DNA of 64,000 nucleotides from Otis tarda. Its lineage: Eukaryota > Chordata > Aves > Otidiformes > Otididae. The stretch is taken from contig CM048555.1 in the NCBI GenBank assembly GCA_026413225.1, positions 77,941,785 through 78,005,784 of the forward strand, given 5' to 3'. The first letter of the stretch is position 1. Every line of letters starts with the position of its first letter. Both the position numbers and the translations under genes were made by a program. This document shows, piece by piece, positions 50,864-63,620 of this stretch. The notes under the pieces were generated by a model. It saw only the letters and a list, made by a program, of their open reading frames with translations. It did not search any database and was not told the origin of the DNA.

Positions 50864-52489
50864 ACATTAGTGTACATAGCACCACGGTATCTACTTTTTC
50901 AGAAATCTTTATGGTTCTGCAGATCCACTGGAAACAAGTGAATAGCAACACATAGAGCATAAGCAGATTGAAATACTCTGCATTTACCTGGTGAATGGTG
51001 GAAAAATATCAGTGATGGTGAAGTAGTATACTGCTTTTTATTTTATATTGTGGTATTTTTGTTGTGTTTCAAGTTCTAACCATAAAAACAAGGGATTCAC
51101 CATGATATCATCAGTTTAATATCTGAAGATAAATTGTTAGTTGTAGAAATAGCCATTTTTACTAGTCTCATATTCACATAATTATGGAGTATACTCAGGT
51201 GAAAAGTGAAGATGTTTAAACTTTGGAACAAACTACCAGGTTAAATAGCAGATTTTCCATGTCCTGATAGTCTTTATAGTCAAATTTCATTGTATTTAGG
51301 GATGCATTTTAGACATACGCTAGCAGTGTTTCTGAATTGAGTTCAATATGGGCTCAAGGCTGAAGCATAGGTGTTTGTGATGTATAAGTAATCAAAGTAA
51401 ATTATAAAATTATTTCCTATGGCCTGTGTATCCCTGGAGGCACAAGAACTACTAACAGTACCTGTATGCCTGTTACAACTGCTTTCATACAGAATAAATT
51501 CCATCCATTTGTGGTTATAATTTGGTAAATAAAACATTCTAGTCTCTTGTTGGTTTCTTTTGTGTAATTCAACTTCATGGTCTGATTATTTGTCATTCTC
51601 CAAAGAACTTCCTTTTGTAATAAACTAATTATAAAAAACTTATTTCTGATATATGAGATATTATAAATATATTTTAATATTTATTTCATTACATGCTTCT
51701 GTTTGTATTCGTCACACATAGCGACACATTTCCACCGTGGAGCAATGTACTTAAGAATGTGTTGAACTTTAAACTCTCAAAGAGATGCAAAATAAATGAG
51801 CATGAACTTGAATTTCATGCAGAATCAGGATCATAATAATGTTTACATTAAATGAAGTTATGCTCTCAACTTTTATGCTGCATAGGCATTAATCGTCCAT
51901 GAAATCTTTTCATTTTCCTTAGAATATGCTTCCATATAAGTATCTTGCATGAATTCATAAGATATTGTTTGCACTGCTTACTCATAAATTCAAGGTAAAT
52001 TCTTTGATCAGTAACAGCTTTTTTATACAGGTTCTGCCTTTGATTTAACCAAGATTTATTATATTTACAAAGGGTCTGCTTGACTGATCAATTTATTTTC
52101 ATACCATTTATAGTCTTTTCATGTTTTTAAACTTGATGGGTTCATCCTTATCACTCACTCATCTGCATTTACAAATTTTCATCTGATATATGCTATATAA
52201 TTGCTGACTGGAAAATGGCACCAAAACAACTCCACCTTGTATGTATGAAGCATACATATCTTAATATTTTAAACTTTGCCACATATTTGATAACTAAAGG
52301 ATGATAACTTGGTTTTTAGAAATTTCTCTAGTCTAAAATGTCCTATTTGGTGGTTCACATTAGAAGAATATTGTTTTCATTACTTTAATTTACATTTAAC
52401 TAGTATTTACAAATCAAAATTTAAATTGAGGATGACTAACTGAAGTCACCAAATTAACTAGCTATGATTTGAAAGCTATCTTGATAGAA
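50864..52489. other. Unique AT-rich DNA
   Basis: No gene or repeat recognised in about 1.6 kb. Confidence 0.5.
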
Positions 52490-53248
52490 ATTGGAGGCCC
52501 AACTTAAATGCCTCTACGCAAACGCATGTAGCACGGTGGCATAAAGAAGAGGAGTTAGACATGTGCATGCCTGCAGGGCTTGATCTTATTGCCATCACAG
52601 AGATGTCAAACTCAACATGAGCTGACAATGTGTGCTTGCAGCCCAGAAAGCAAACCGCATCCTGGGCTGCATCCAAAGGACCAGGGAGGTGATTTTTCCC
52701 CTCTACTCCACTCTCGTGAGACCCCACCTGCAGTACTGTGTCCAGCTCTGGGGCCCCCAACATCGGAAGGACGTGGATCTGTTGGAGCAAGTCCAGAGGG
52801 GGCCATGAAGATGATAAGAGCGCTGGAACACCTCTTCTATGAGGACAGGCTGAGAGTTGGGGCTGTTCAGCCTGGAGAAGAGGAGGCTCTGGGAAGACCT
52901 TATAGCAGCCTTCCAGTACCTAAAAGAGGCCTCCAAGAACACTGAGGAGGGGCTTTTGACAAGGGTGTGTAGTGGACCGGACAAGGGGTAATGGCTTTAA
53001 ACTGGAAGAGGGTAGGTTTAGATCAGACATAAGGAAGAAATTCTTTACTGTTAGGGTGATGAGGCACTGGACCAGGTTGCCTAGAGGAGCTGTGGATGCT
53101 GCACTCCTGGAAGTGTTCAAGGCCAGATTGGATGGGGCTTTGAGTGACCTGGTCTGGTTGAAGATGTCCCTGCCCGGGGGAGGTGGAACTAGATGATCTT
53201 TAAGGTCCTTTCTAACCTGAACCATTCTATAATTCTATGATTCTGTGA
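52490..53248 (+). mobile_element. CR1 LINE with large internal deletion
   Basis: The left part (52490 to about 52606) matches the endonuclease-region start of CR1 ORF2. One frame reads QLKCLYANACS and the next reads EEELDMCM then LIAITEMS, equivalent to the LIAITETW motif of LINE AP-endonucleases. At about 52604-52611 it jumps to the far C-terminal half: CTCAACATGAGCTGACAATG, AGCCCAGAAAGCAAACCGCA, GTGAGACCCCACCTGCAGTA, then RFRSDIRKKFFTVRVMRHW and RLPRGAVDAALLEVFKARLD in the frame 52972-53196. The reverse-transcriptase core between them is missing, so it cannot encode an active enzyme. It ends with ATTCTATAATTCTATGATTC. Junction and identity of the left part rest on motif recognition. Confidence 0.88.
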
Positions 53249-54323
53249 AAAGCACATATAAACATGACCTCTCATGTTTACTCTAATATATATGTATGTT
53301 TGAAATCAGTAAGAATTAGAACTATGAGACTTATTTGCAGAAGCAGTTTAACAGTACTTTTGTGGACATCTGTCTCTCAAGTATTAATTCCTACACACGT
53401 CATCAAGAGAAGGCATTTAGACAAATGTGTAAATTGGATGGAATATTCCTTTTCCATAAGTATCATAACTCCAAGTGCCTCTTTGATAGTTATTTATAGA
53501 GAGCTCCCTGCCACTTCTACTTTTGCGTGAACAGAAGAAAAAATAGAAATTAGTAATCACCCTCTTTAGTATGAGGTTAAGAGTTAGCTCAGAGAACATG
53601 ATTTGTAACAAAACCTCTTTGACTGTAAGTCAAAAGGAACAGAATTTGATGTTATAGTTTAAAAATTACTGCAAGCCTTATTACTTTCTGTTTCTCATAC
53701 AAGATGCCCTCATTAACTTTGATGTCACAAAGATACATAGCATACAATTCATATCTCTGCAGCTGTATGAAATATTTATATGCAGAATGTCTTCTTTTTT
53801 CTTCCTCCCTTATTTTAATTTAGGGTACTTAGCTAATCACCTGTGTATCAGTGCATATATGTCCAGCACAATGCTTCTCCTAGTACAATTTTTCGGAGAT
53901 TTGAAACTGGAAGGATGGCTCCAGTCCTGTTTCAGTAGCTGTGATCAGTGTAAGCACCACTGTGGCTATGCCACCCTCAGAACATCTTTCCTAGTGCCTG
54001 ATAACTGACTTCTTTCTCTGTCTCCCATTTCTCTCCTGAGGCAGCTCTCGGAAAGATCAGCGTTAAATATTCAGTGCCATATCTGAGCAACACAGCGTTG
54101 ACTCTAACCACAACGCTAAGACATAGAATCGCTCAGATACCACACTGGTAACTGAAGCATCCAAAAGATTGCAGAGAAATATAAAAATTTCATAAAGCTG
54201 GATATACCAGGGCTCTAATCGTTTCTAAATGATAGCCATCAGATATAAAATGTGTCTGTGAATATGCCAATGCAAATTCAGCTCAGAAAAACACCACCTA
54301 GCATCCCTACAAAGATTCAACAT
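53249..54323. other. Unique AT-rich DNA
   Basis: No gene or repeat recognised between two CR1 copies. Confidence 0.5.
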
Positions 54324-54562
54324 CAGAGGGAGATAGATTTAGATATAGATACTAGGAAAAAAATTTTTACAGTGAGGGTGGTAGAATACTGGCATAGGTT
54401 GTACAGAGCGGTGGTGGATGCCCCATCCCTGGAAACATTCAAGGCCAGGTTGGATAAGGCTCTGAGCAACCTGATCTGGTTGGAGATGTCCCTGCTCCTT
54501 GCAAGGAGTTTGGACTAGATGACCCTTGAAGGTCCCTAATCCAACCCTATGACTCTATGATC
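54324..54562 (+). mobile_element. CR1 LINE 3' fragment with open C-terminal frame
   Basis: Starts in the ORF2 C-terminus and keeps it open to the natural end: the frame 54327-54518 reads DLDIDTRKKIFTVRVVEYWH, then RAVVDAPSLETFKARLDKAL and SNLIWLEMSLLLARSLD before a stop. The 3' UTR follows (GATGACCCTTGAAGGTCCC) and ends CTATGACTCTATGA. The rest of ORF2 is absent, so the open frame has no enzymatic domain. Same UTR type as 8975. Confidence 0.9.
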
Positions 54563-55128
54563 AAAGTTCAGCTTTGAAAATTTAACTCCAGTCATAGAGT
54601 CCAAAACTCCTAGTATGTCTACAGTTTAATTCCAAATATGATGATCTCAAGCAGGCTAAACTTTTAACAAAAGAGGTCCATCCAGCAGTACAGCTGAAAC
54701 TGAAGTCTCACAGTCTCTCATCAGACATGACAGACAAGTGGACCTCTCTGACCTTACATTTGCCATTACTAAAGAAGTAGAGATGTGAAATGGTTAAGTC
54801 CTAGTATTCTGTCATACGTTGCATGAACACAACTGATTAAATTGAACAGAGGTATGGAATTTTAAATGTATTGAAAATACTGATTGCTGTGGGATCAGAA
54901 AATGCTAACGTGCTAAATTTAAGCAATGATTGGGAAAATGAGCACTGGATATGTGGCAGGGCACTGCACTGATATTCTTGCCTTGAGTAGTGGCAAGGTA
55001 ATTAACTGTTTGTTTTTTGTTATCTCCTGTGTTTTGTATTAATTTCCTGATATTGTAATGAAATTCCTTCATTGTAATTTACTGTTACACTATTCATTGT
55101 TTGAAACTTTGCTCCCTGAAATAAGTAT
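54563..55128. other. Unique AT-rich DNA
   Basis: No feature recognised. Confidence 0.5.
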
Positions 55129-55280
55129 CCCCCATCCCTGGAAATGTTCAAAGCCAGGCTGGATGAGGCTCTGAGCAACCTGATCTAGTCAGGGATGTCC
55201 CTGCTCTTACAGGGGGGTTGGACTAGATGACCTTTGAAGGTCCCTTCCAACTCTAACCATTCTATGATTCTATGATTCTA
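55129..55280 (+). mobile_element. CR1 LINE 3'-terminal fragment
   Basis: About 150 bp: CCCCCATCCCTGGAAATG, AAAGCCAGGCTGGATGAGGC, GAGCAACCTGATCTAGTC, GGTTGGACTAGATGACC and the terminal ATTCTATGATTCTATGATTC. The clean 8-bp-unit tail is well preserved, and the sequence is close to the copy at 8975. Confidence 0.93.
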
Positions 55281-58200
55281 AGTAAAACTGAATTACGTTA
55301 TTTCTGTCACATTTACTGAGTAGTTCAATCGTGCTTGAACCTGTGTGTGCATACAATAGAGGATTCAGTCAGGACTGGCTTCTGTGGTGGTCTCTAGAAC
55401 TACTGAGGCAATAAACAGCCATTTGGCATATTTAGAGATTCTTACATTTTTACTTTATATGATAGTTCTCTACTTGTATTAAAATTTGTCATCTGTTGCT
55501 GTTTTTATTTTTACTGACATGTATGAACTCCAGTGCCATTTCTCACTTGACTTGAAGACTGACAGCATATTTTCCTTATTATGATAGAGAATATGTATCC
55601 AGATAGACACCGTTGTGAGGTTCCCTGTATCTTGAAATTGTGTCTTACCAGATTTGGTAGACTAATTTATTCAGTTCTACTACTTTGACCTCCTCAGAGA
55701 GATAATGTGTCCTTTTAACATCGCTAACAGACATGGATTGTGATACCTCAGCAATCTAAACAACAGACACAGCAACAAATGGTAAAGTTGTCTGTTTTCC
55801 TTAACTCTAATGAACTACTTTAATTTAAAGTAAATTGAGAGACAGCCTTGTTCCTTTGTCTAACCATGGAACTGAAAGTCAGAAACTGTTAATGCTGTTC
55901 TAAGCATTTCTATTATTGATTACTCATTGCATAGCCTCAGATTCATTTGGCCTTTTTGCATCTCAGTTTGTCTTTCTGCATAACTAAGATAACATAATTT
56001 AACTAATACATAGGAGCATTAAAAATTAGTTGCTGATTATTTGCCAAGATGTGTGAAAATATACAGAACTATGAAAATGAAAACTCATTCATCCTCATAG
56101 TCATCCTCATAACAAATCAAAAGAGCAAAAATTATTGTGTAAGGTTTCACCCAAGAAAGAGGAAAAGACGAGAAACCAAACAGAAGATAAATGAAAGGCC
56201 AGAAAGATGGCCATCACATATATAGTAAGAAAACAGTAGAAACAGTGAGGATTACAGATCATTCTGGCAAACTCTGCATCTGGAGGCACACCATATACAC
56301 ACCTGAAATACGAAGTAATAGGGTGTTAAAAATCAGACTCACTGTAATTATTAATGTCTTATTGTCTGGTATCTATTTTAGAAACACCGAAACTGAAAAA
56401 ATGCATGTGTTTTTGGTGGTCTAACCACAACCTCTCCTGTAATTGTAGTTAGCCTGTTGGATCCACTCCACACATTAGGTATAATTTTTATTTACATTTT
56501 AACTTTCTACAGGGAAGAGGATTTCAGTGACAGTAATTGGTTTTCAGAGATGCTTACATATTTGTATTTCTTTAGAAACACTTAGGATCTGGAGAGACAC
56601 TTCTAGAGAGATACTTTTTAACTTGAGTTGAAACAATAACAAGTACAAAAAAAGAATGGAAAGTGTTTTTGAGGTTGTTATAAATAAAATATATATGTAT
56701 ATATACAAATGCATACACACACGAGTGCAAATCGGATTGCAGCACAAGCACTGGAATTCAGTGACTGACTGCATGTTGCTGTGTATTGTTCCAACATACT
56801 GCGTGTTTCTGTGTGTTGCAAAACACAAGCTGGAAGAAGGGAAATTCCTATTTGACAGGAAGGAAAAAAATCTTAATCTTGAGGAATTAGCACTGGAAAA
56901 GGGCCCCATAAATTCACAGAGTTTGTGGATTCAAACTCAAACATTTCTTGTCCAGCAGTATAATTGGTTTAACTTTGATGTAGAACTCATATTGTTATCT
57001 GAGTTTAAAGTACACTCATTCTAATTCATTAAAATTCTCTGCTTCGCAATCCTTCAAGTAAGCTGGCTCTTCCATGGACATCGGACTGTCCAGAGGAGAA
57101 AGAGTTAATGAACTACAAAATCAGGATCAGAGATCTTGGAGGTTTACAGTCTACACCAAATTGTCTACGTAGTAAAGACTAAATAGGGATGCTTAGGCCA
57201 ATGCAAACAAACACTGTGGACAGTGCAAATGGGACATTTTTCTCAACTAAGTATTTTAATTTGGTTTGAAAAGATGGATTTCATTTTACCATATACTTAC
57301 ATTTTCAAAGGTGGGGAAAAACAAACTGTTTCAGATTGTGCTAGAAGGACACTGTGATAGAAGGACTTAAAAATTCTCATTTGTTTGATACCATATAAAA
57401 ATATGTATTAGCCTAAGTACATAAATGATGTTTCAGTTCAACAATAGGGTTTTTTTTTTTTAACGTAAATTTGATCAGCAAACTGAAAAATGAGTCCCCA
57501 TCCACACTCTCTAATCTGATGTCCTCACCATGCAAGCACTCTTTCTACGGTTCATAATTTAAAAGTTTACCTCTCTGCTGTGTTGTAACTCGATAGTCAC
57601 CTGGTAGTGACTGTTACAGGTTTGCACGTCACAAGCATTTTAAATCTTGGCTCACATTTTAGAACTTGAACTGGCTGTCTGTGCTAATCAATGGTGAAAC
57701 ATCTAAAGTACTTGTTTCTGTTCAATGTAATAGCCGTAGTAGTTGTAGGAAGAAAGTCAGCTCTGACCTTTTTAATAGATTACTCACAGTAACAGAAGGA
57801 CAACTTGTAAGTGAGTTACCATGGATTTCACATTTACACAATTTCACTAACATATACGGATTTGTTAACTGAAGAGAAAAATGCGTTGATTTAATAGCAA
57901 GAACATATATTTAAATAACTTTTCAACTTGATTTCAATCCAGGCCAAATTACTTTAGAAATCTGTTTTTTCATAGTAAAAATTTCATACGCTGATACTCA
58001 AATGCAAAATATGATGGCAAGTTAAAAACTAAGTGAAGTCATACAAGACTGTAATACTAAATAATGTGCACTGTATTTACATCTGTAAGTCTCCGTGATT
58101 ACATACTATTTTTGCTGGACATTATTTGATTCTGTCATGGCGGACATAAAGTAGTAAAAAACATAAGCATTCTGACTGTAATTGCTAACAAGGCAAGAGC

Positions 58201-58801
58201 AAAACTTCAGGAGAAATACTTTGGAATATAACATCTTAGGAAATACATATTCAGAATGATGTAGATGTAAATGCAAGTTTCAATATCATATTCCTCTGTA
58301 TCTCAGAGAAAATCATGCTGATAATACTAGAGATAGTGGATGATGTAGGAGAATTACTCCAGGATGAGATACTAAACAAATTGGAACAACATATTTAAGC
58401 AGAAATATTCTAATTACTTACTGCAGTTTTATGTTACTGGAAAGAGTCTGGTCATTTCAGCACCAGACCTAGCCCATAAAATTTTATTGGAGGTTTTTAT
58501 ACAGCTGGTGTTAAAAAGGGAGAGAATTTATTGAAACCAATGAAGTATACTCCTCTGGATGGCTTTTTTTTCCCCTTATACACACCAATTTTACATAATT
58601 GTAATTCCACGGATGTCAGTTGGGTTACTCTTGATTTTTACTAGGATAAAAGGAGGAAGAATCGTGCTCCTTTCCTCCCTATCTGTATTTTTATATAGCT
58701 ACAGAAGTCTTGCTATTTAAAAGCTACGGTGAGGAACAGTGCAAGGATTTTTGTTTGTTTCTTTATTTTTTAATTCTCACAGTAAAAAAAAAAATCATTT
58801 A

Positions 58802-58836
58802 GGGGTTTTTTTTTGGTTTTTTTGGTTTTTTTTTGT
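58802..58836. repeat. G(T)n low-complexity run
   Basis: Four runs of T, each seven to nine bases, separated by GG or G. Confidence 0.8.
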
Positions 58837-59023
58837 GGAAGGTAAGAATATAAACCAGGCAATCTTCTTGTTTGTCTTTCTGGGTTTTGCCCTGCTTTAG
58901 CCCTGAACAGAAAGAGGCCTTCCTAGAGTAAGAAAAGATTTTAATGTACATGTCTTAGCATAGTGCTGAAAATGCAAAGTAGGTCTCCCAAGCTGTGGAT
59001 GGCTTAGTCACTTGGAAATAATT

Positions 59024-59086
59024 GTTATATATTTAACTAATATATCTAATTTTTAACTAATATATCTAATATATCTAATATATTTG
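59024..59086. repeat. AATATATCT-type AT repeat
   Basis: TAACTAATATATCTAATTTT recurs, then shorter ATATCTAAT units; imperfect tandem array. Confidence 0.8.
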
Positions 59087-59319
59087 TGTCTAGTAGCAAG
59101 CTGTTATATGGACGTAATATTTAACAACAAGCATTCAGAAGCTTTGTTGGATGCCTTCTGTTAAACACCTTTATATCCTTGTGTTACCCATTGATTGCTG
59201 AACGTTCCCCAAAAATAGGAAAAAATAAGACTGTAAAATTGCAAGAACATCCAAACTAGCCAACTCAGCATCCATGCTGCTTATACTGGTTCTGGTATCT
59301 AAATCTTGAAATCATCAAA

Positions 59320-59510
59320 GGACAGAGGTTCCACACCTTTTAACTCTATTGGGCCAGTGCTTCACTCTACTTAGCAGTGATCTTAAAGTAAAAATGAAAA
59401 GTTTATGACATACTATTCTATCCACAGTGGATATGTAGAATAATTTTATTCCTTTAATCTCTGTGGCTCTTCTTTGCACCTTTGTTGTATTTGAAAATCA
59501 ATACTATGTG
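59320..59510 (-). mobile_element. Possible ancient CR1/L3-like fragment
   Basis: The plus strand includes CCTTTAATCTCTGTGGCTCT and TCTTTGCACCTTTGTTGTAT, resembling the old-CR1 antisense text for the ORF2 end (ATCATTTTTGTGGCTCTTCT, CTGCACCCTCTCCAAT). The left part, CACACCTTTTAACTCTATTG and GGGCCAGTGCTTCACTCTAC, resembles another old-CR1 segment. The match is patchy and boundaries are uncertain. Confidence 0.4.
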
Positions 59511-62500
59511 TCCTGAAAGTTGTCTTTTCTTTAGGGATTCCATGAAAGCTTTCCTAGGTCAGGGTTTTTAGTTCTTCTGTTATTCTTGTTAAGTCTCTCT
59601 AAATTCTGCATCATTCTGGAAGTACAGTCAGTCACCAGAACTGAATGTCTTACTCTAAGTGAAATTTTAGCAGTTCTTGAAGGCCAGAAGGATATTCACC
59701 TTTCATGCAAATACTCATGATTGTAAAGCCTAAGACAATGTTTCTTTCTAGCAGCAGACTGACATCATTGTTTTATATTCGTTTTCTAGTCAACTAGAAT
59801 ACCTGCTTCCTAATCTGCTATTTTCTATCTTCTATATCTCTCAGATACCTATGTTTTTGCACCCATGCTAATGAAAGTCTGACAAGAATATTTGCTGGTT
59901 AGACTAGTGGCAAGAATTCATGGCTTTTCTCGAGTTATGGGAAGTACTTTCTTGATTTTTAGAACTCCTAACTTGGTTATTTTTTGGTTTTTTTGTTTTT
60001 TTTTATACAAGACATTATCAAAGGTGCATGCAGTATATTACTGCTACTGGCACAGCATACTACTTCTTGCTCATGTGAGAATATATAAGTGCACTTTCAT
60101 CTGGGACAGTTTGCCAAGACAAACAGTTCATATGGAGGACCCCAGAGATAAATAAAGAGAAAATACTGAAAAAAAAAGAAAAATATTTATTACCATGGGT
60201 TTTTGGGGGTGGGTCCAGAATAAGTGACTTTTTAAAATATATTTTCCCTATTAGTATTCACAAATAGAGTCATTCAGCTATAACTGCCACTAATAAAACA
60301 GCACAGAAGCATTATAACATAGTTTCATTCAAAGCGTTCCTTTAGTGAGGAGGTTGTTTTTTTTTCCAGAAGTTCTCTGTATTAAAAGAATAAGAATTTT
60401 TTGTGTGTTTTTTTTTTTTTTTCAAATAGTTCAGGATTTATTTTGGCAGGTTTTGTAAGGGAAAACTGATTAGGTGACTGAACTTATACACAAGTGTCAT
60501 AATTTCCCTGCAGTTAATGTCTAAATAGGCAGGTTGGAATCAAGGTACCAGCAATTGCGTGGCTCCATGCCACTGATGTTGAAACTGTCACTTGTCCAGT
60601 AAAGGGACTGTCTAGCTCTAGCAAAGAATGCTTGCATACTAGGTAAAGCTGTGCAAATTGAGTGAGTTTGCAAAGAAGCAAGTAACTGGTGTGTCCTACT
60701 TCCTACAACTAGGACTATCTTCCCCGTCTGAACATGGCTCAGGCTTTATCTCCACTTTGTTTATAGTCATGAAGGACTCAGCATTCAAATGCTGAATTCT
60801 CAATACCCAAGCAAAGAAAATATTTATTTATTTTTTCTCCCCTCTGCTCACACAATGTCATGCAAAAGAACAGTGGTATCAATTTGGATTTGTACACACT
60901 TCTGCAATAGCAAATTAATCAGATTAATGTTCCGTATTTATAGAACTGCCAAGGAAACTTCTTAATCAACAGTGGGGAAGCCGAAACCTCACAATACTGA
61001 GGGCTTCATTAGCAATTTGCCAAGACCCTAAGGCCTGCATGGATTTTGCATATTATATTTACAAGAATATGTTTAATCAAAACAAACATACATAACTATG
61101 TATTTGGTTCTACTTGCTCCTTACCTGACAGCTGAATGGTAACTATCAGGATTTCCCAGTTTTTATCCTCCCCTCCCCTGCTTTATGTGTACAATTTTTG
61201 TCACGGTTTAAGATGTAATATGGCACTAAAATAGAGCTTTTAGTAATAGAATGTTTGAAAGGAGGAAAAGTGGAGTCCAAGTGCCATTCATTGTGTCTAT
61301 CCTGGACACCCACATTCAGAGTGGATAAATCAGTCTCTGGAGATGTCTGTCTTTCTCTACCATAGTTATAAAGCTGGTTTGGAATATTAAATTAGACAGA
61401 TGGATCAGATTTACTAATATGTAGAAACCATTTCTTACTCAGGAAGTCTGAGCTAGAAGCAGTTGACACCTGACATCACACAGCAAATTGGTATATTTTC
61501 TTGCAGTGATTCTTATTAGGAATTCAATTTTTGGCCATTAACGAGAGACAATTTACTGAGCTATGCAGATCATCTTAAGTCCGTATTAACTTTTAGGTGG
61601 CAGAAATTTGCTGATGTAATTTGGACATTTAGCTGGGAATACCACAGGAATGAACTGAAGCTTCAGCTAAATTAGTTCTACCAGGAACTGATCCTTTTTC
61701 TTGACTGATGTGAGTTTCACTGCAATGGTTTTTATTGGAATAGAAAAATAATGTTTAAGACTTGTCTGCCTAAAGGCTTGTATTTGCTAGGTTCAAATCT
61801 ACTTGGAAGTAATCTGCATCTCTATCAAATTCTTCTTATGTACTGAGTGTGATGGAAATATAGTAAGTGTGCTGTTTATAAGAAATCTTGTGTGACTGCA
61901 CATGGAAATAGCAATCCTCAACTGCTATTCTACAGAATTTCCAGGTTTTCCAGGGAAGTTTCCATCTTTAACCAGCCTTTTTTACTCGAGTGACTTCCAT
62001 TACTCTCACATTTAAATAACCAGAAACTATCTTGCTAATTATATGCTGCTATGTATCCGAAAGCCATCCATCTATGATGACATAATTCACAAGTCAGTAT
62101 CACCACCCTACATTGTGGTGCTGCTTGTTATGATGTGGTGCTGCACTTTGAAAACCTGCCTACATCACGCCTACCTGTCCTCTGTGAAGAGGAAAATATT
62201 ACATGAGATACGCTTCTGATCATGTTGCTTGATCAAATTTAATCACAATCATGACCCCATGGTCCTCCTCATGCCTCCCATTAATATTTCCTCATTTCAA
62301 AATGCCAGGACCTGTTCTCAGTAATTATCTTCCTTGAAAGGTGTATAGTATGCAACACCATTATCTCAGTAATAATATTGCATTTTCCCATAACACGGTC
62401 ATCTGCATTTAAGTATTTGCCCATTTATTTTTCATCATCACTATATCTACCATTAGCAACAACCTCCCTTCTTCCATGGGCTCAGGATAGTGAGTACTTC

Positions 62501-63099
62501 CCCTTGCCCTCTATTAAATACTATTAATACCTGATGGCATGACAACGAATGCTTAAAATTTTACTTTTGACTGCTGGGTGTCAAAATAAATATATCCATA
62601 AATACTGGATATATGGATAAATATATCCATAAATAAATATGGATAAATATATCCATACTCTCAATTACTTTGCCTACACAACATAGGCTTCCCCTCATTT
62701 ATCCTGATGTCCTGCAGTCATGAGCAGTAAACAGAACAAAAATGCAAACGTGGCTTCTGTCGTGCATTTGTATTTTCATGCTGCACTGGTGAGTGAGGCT
62801 GGGAGCGGATGGAAAAGTCTGGCTGGATGTGTCTGAACAAAACTCTCCGTGGTCAGTACCTGTGTATTTCAATGAGCTAGTTACCTGTGCTAGCTAAGGA
62901 CATTTTTAGAGAAGTTTGTGTGGAAAAAAGGGGAGTTTCACACAATGGGTAAGATCAGAAGTGCATTAGTTAGTTACCATTTCAGTGTATTGAGACCTGA
63001 GGATAACAATAATAGCAGGAGGGAGACTATTGAGCAATCCTGTTTTTTCCCCTCACATGCAAACGTACTTAAAGGAGATACAGCTGGGATAATGCATCT
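59511..63099. other. Unique AT-rich DNA
   Basis: About 3.6 kb with no recognised gene or interspersed repeat. T runs lie near 59994-60004 and 60409-60422. An AATAAA at 60151 is followed 12 bases later by a 9-base A run, which might be the end of a retrocopy, but no upstream coding sequence is recognisable. A palindromic AT repeat is listed at 62584-62658. Confidence 0.45.
62584..62658. repeat. Palindromic AATAAATATATCCATA repeats
   Basis: The phrase ATAAATATATCCATA recurs at about 62586, 62616 and 62643, interleaved with its reverse complement TATGGATA. The last two copies are preceded by GG, giving GGATAAATATATCCATA, which is itself a near-palindrome with arms GGATA and TATCC. The array could form cruciforms. 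Confidence 0.85.
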
Positions 63100-63620
63100 A
63101 CCTATAGATTATAGTGTCATCTGTCTCAGGCACAGCACAAGCAGGAATGCTACATGAGAGGGAATAAGCCAAGAGTGAGCACAACCCAGGCAGTGCTTTC
63201 ACTGACCAAGGTGCAGTCCCACAGCATCCGAACACAGCCAGCAAGGCAAGGTGCTGATAACAAGGTCTGCTGACAGTCTCAGAAAGACAAGCTGAGGAAC
63301 CAGATTGCAGGTCCATTCAGGGAGTCTCCCAGTCAGGAGCAGCAGGCGACGGGGCCAAAGACAGAACTGGAGATAGGGCTACAGCATAAGTATGGGGGAG
63401 TCCATATAGGAGGCATTGCCAGAAACATGGATACACTTAACAAAATACAGCCAAGGTCCATCCAGGAGACACAAACAGGACTGGTTATGCTTGCAATATA
63501 GATCAGACAAGGGTTGAAGGCTCAGGATGGAGCTTAAATATAGCTCCTGAACCCATGGGCAAAGGGTGATAGTAGAGGCTCCAGGTGGGGTAGGTCAGGA
63601 AAATTAAACCCCACCGTCCC
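63100..63620. repeat. Unidentified GC-richer block, possible LTR
   Basis: This block stands out from AT-rich flanks by composition. It has three variants of one phrase: GGTCCATTCAGGGAG (63310), AGTCCATATAGGAGG (63399) and AGGTCCATCCAGGAG (63454). Near 63533-63547 the minus strand reads AGCTATATTTAAGCT, a TATA-like site. Such a mix suggests an old LTR or another interspersed repeat, minus-oriented if the TATA-like site is real. I cannot name a family, and I see no matched termini or target duplication. No open frame of note. Confidence 0.35.

Larger units (their letters stand above)
55281..59319. other. Unique AT-rich DNA
   Basis: About 4 kb with no recognised gene or repeat, apart from a GGTTTTTTT-type run (58802-58836) and AATATATCT repeats (59024-59086). 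A 122-codon frame at 56656-57024 has no recognisable domain and its antisense is equally open. Confidence 0.5.

Noticed and set aside
56544-57024. Overlapping 121- and 122-codon frames on opposite strands
   Set aside because: Both strands are open over the same bases, and neither product has a recognisable feature.
60145-60180. AATAAA plus A run as the 3' end of a processed pseudogene
   Set aside because: No coding-like sequence lies upstream; A runs are frequent throughout the window.
61198-61214. TGTCACGGTTTAAG as an LTR terminus
   Set aside because: It resembles the TGTCATGGTTTAA end, but the sequence after it diverges at once from the LTR family and no partner end or duplication is visible.
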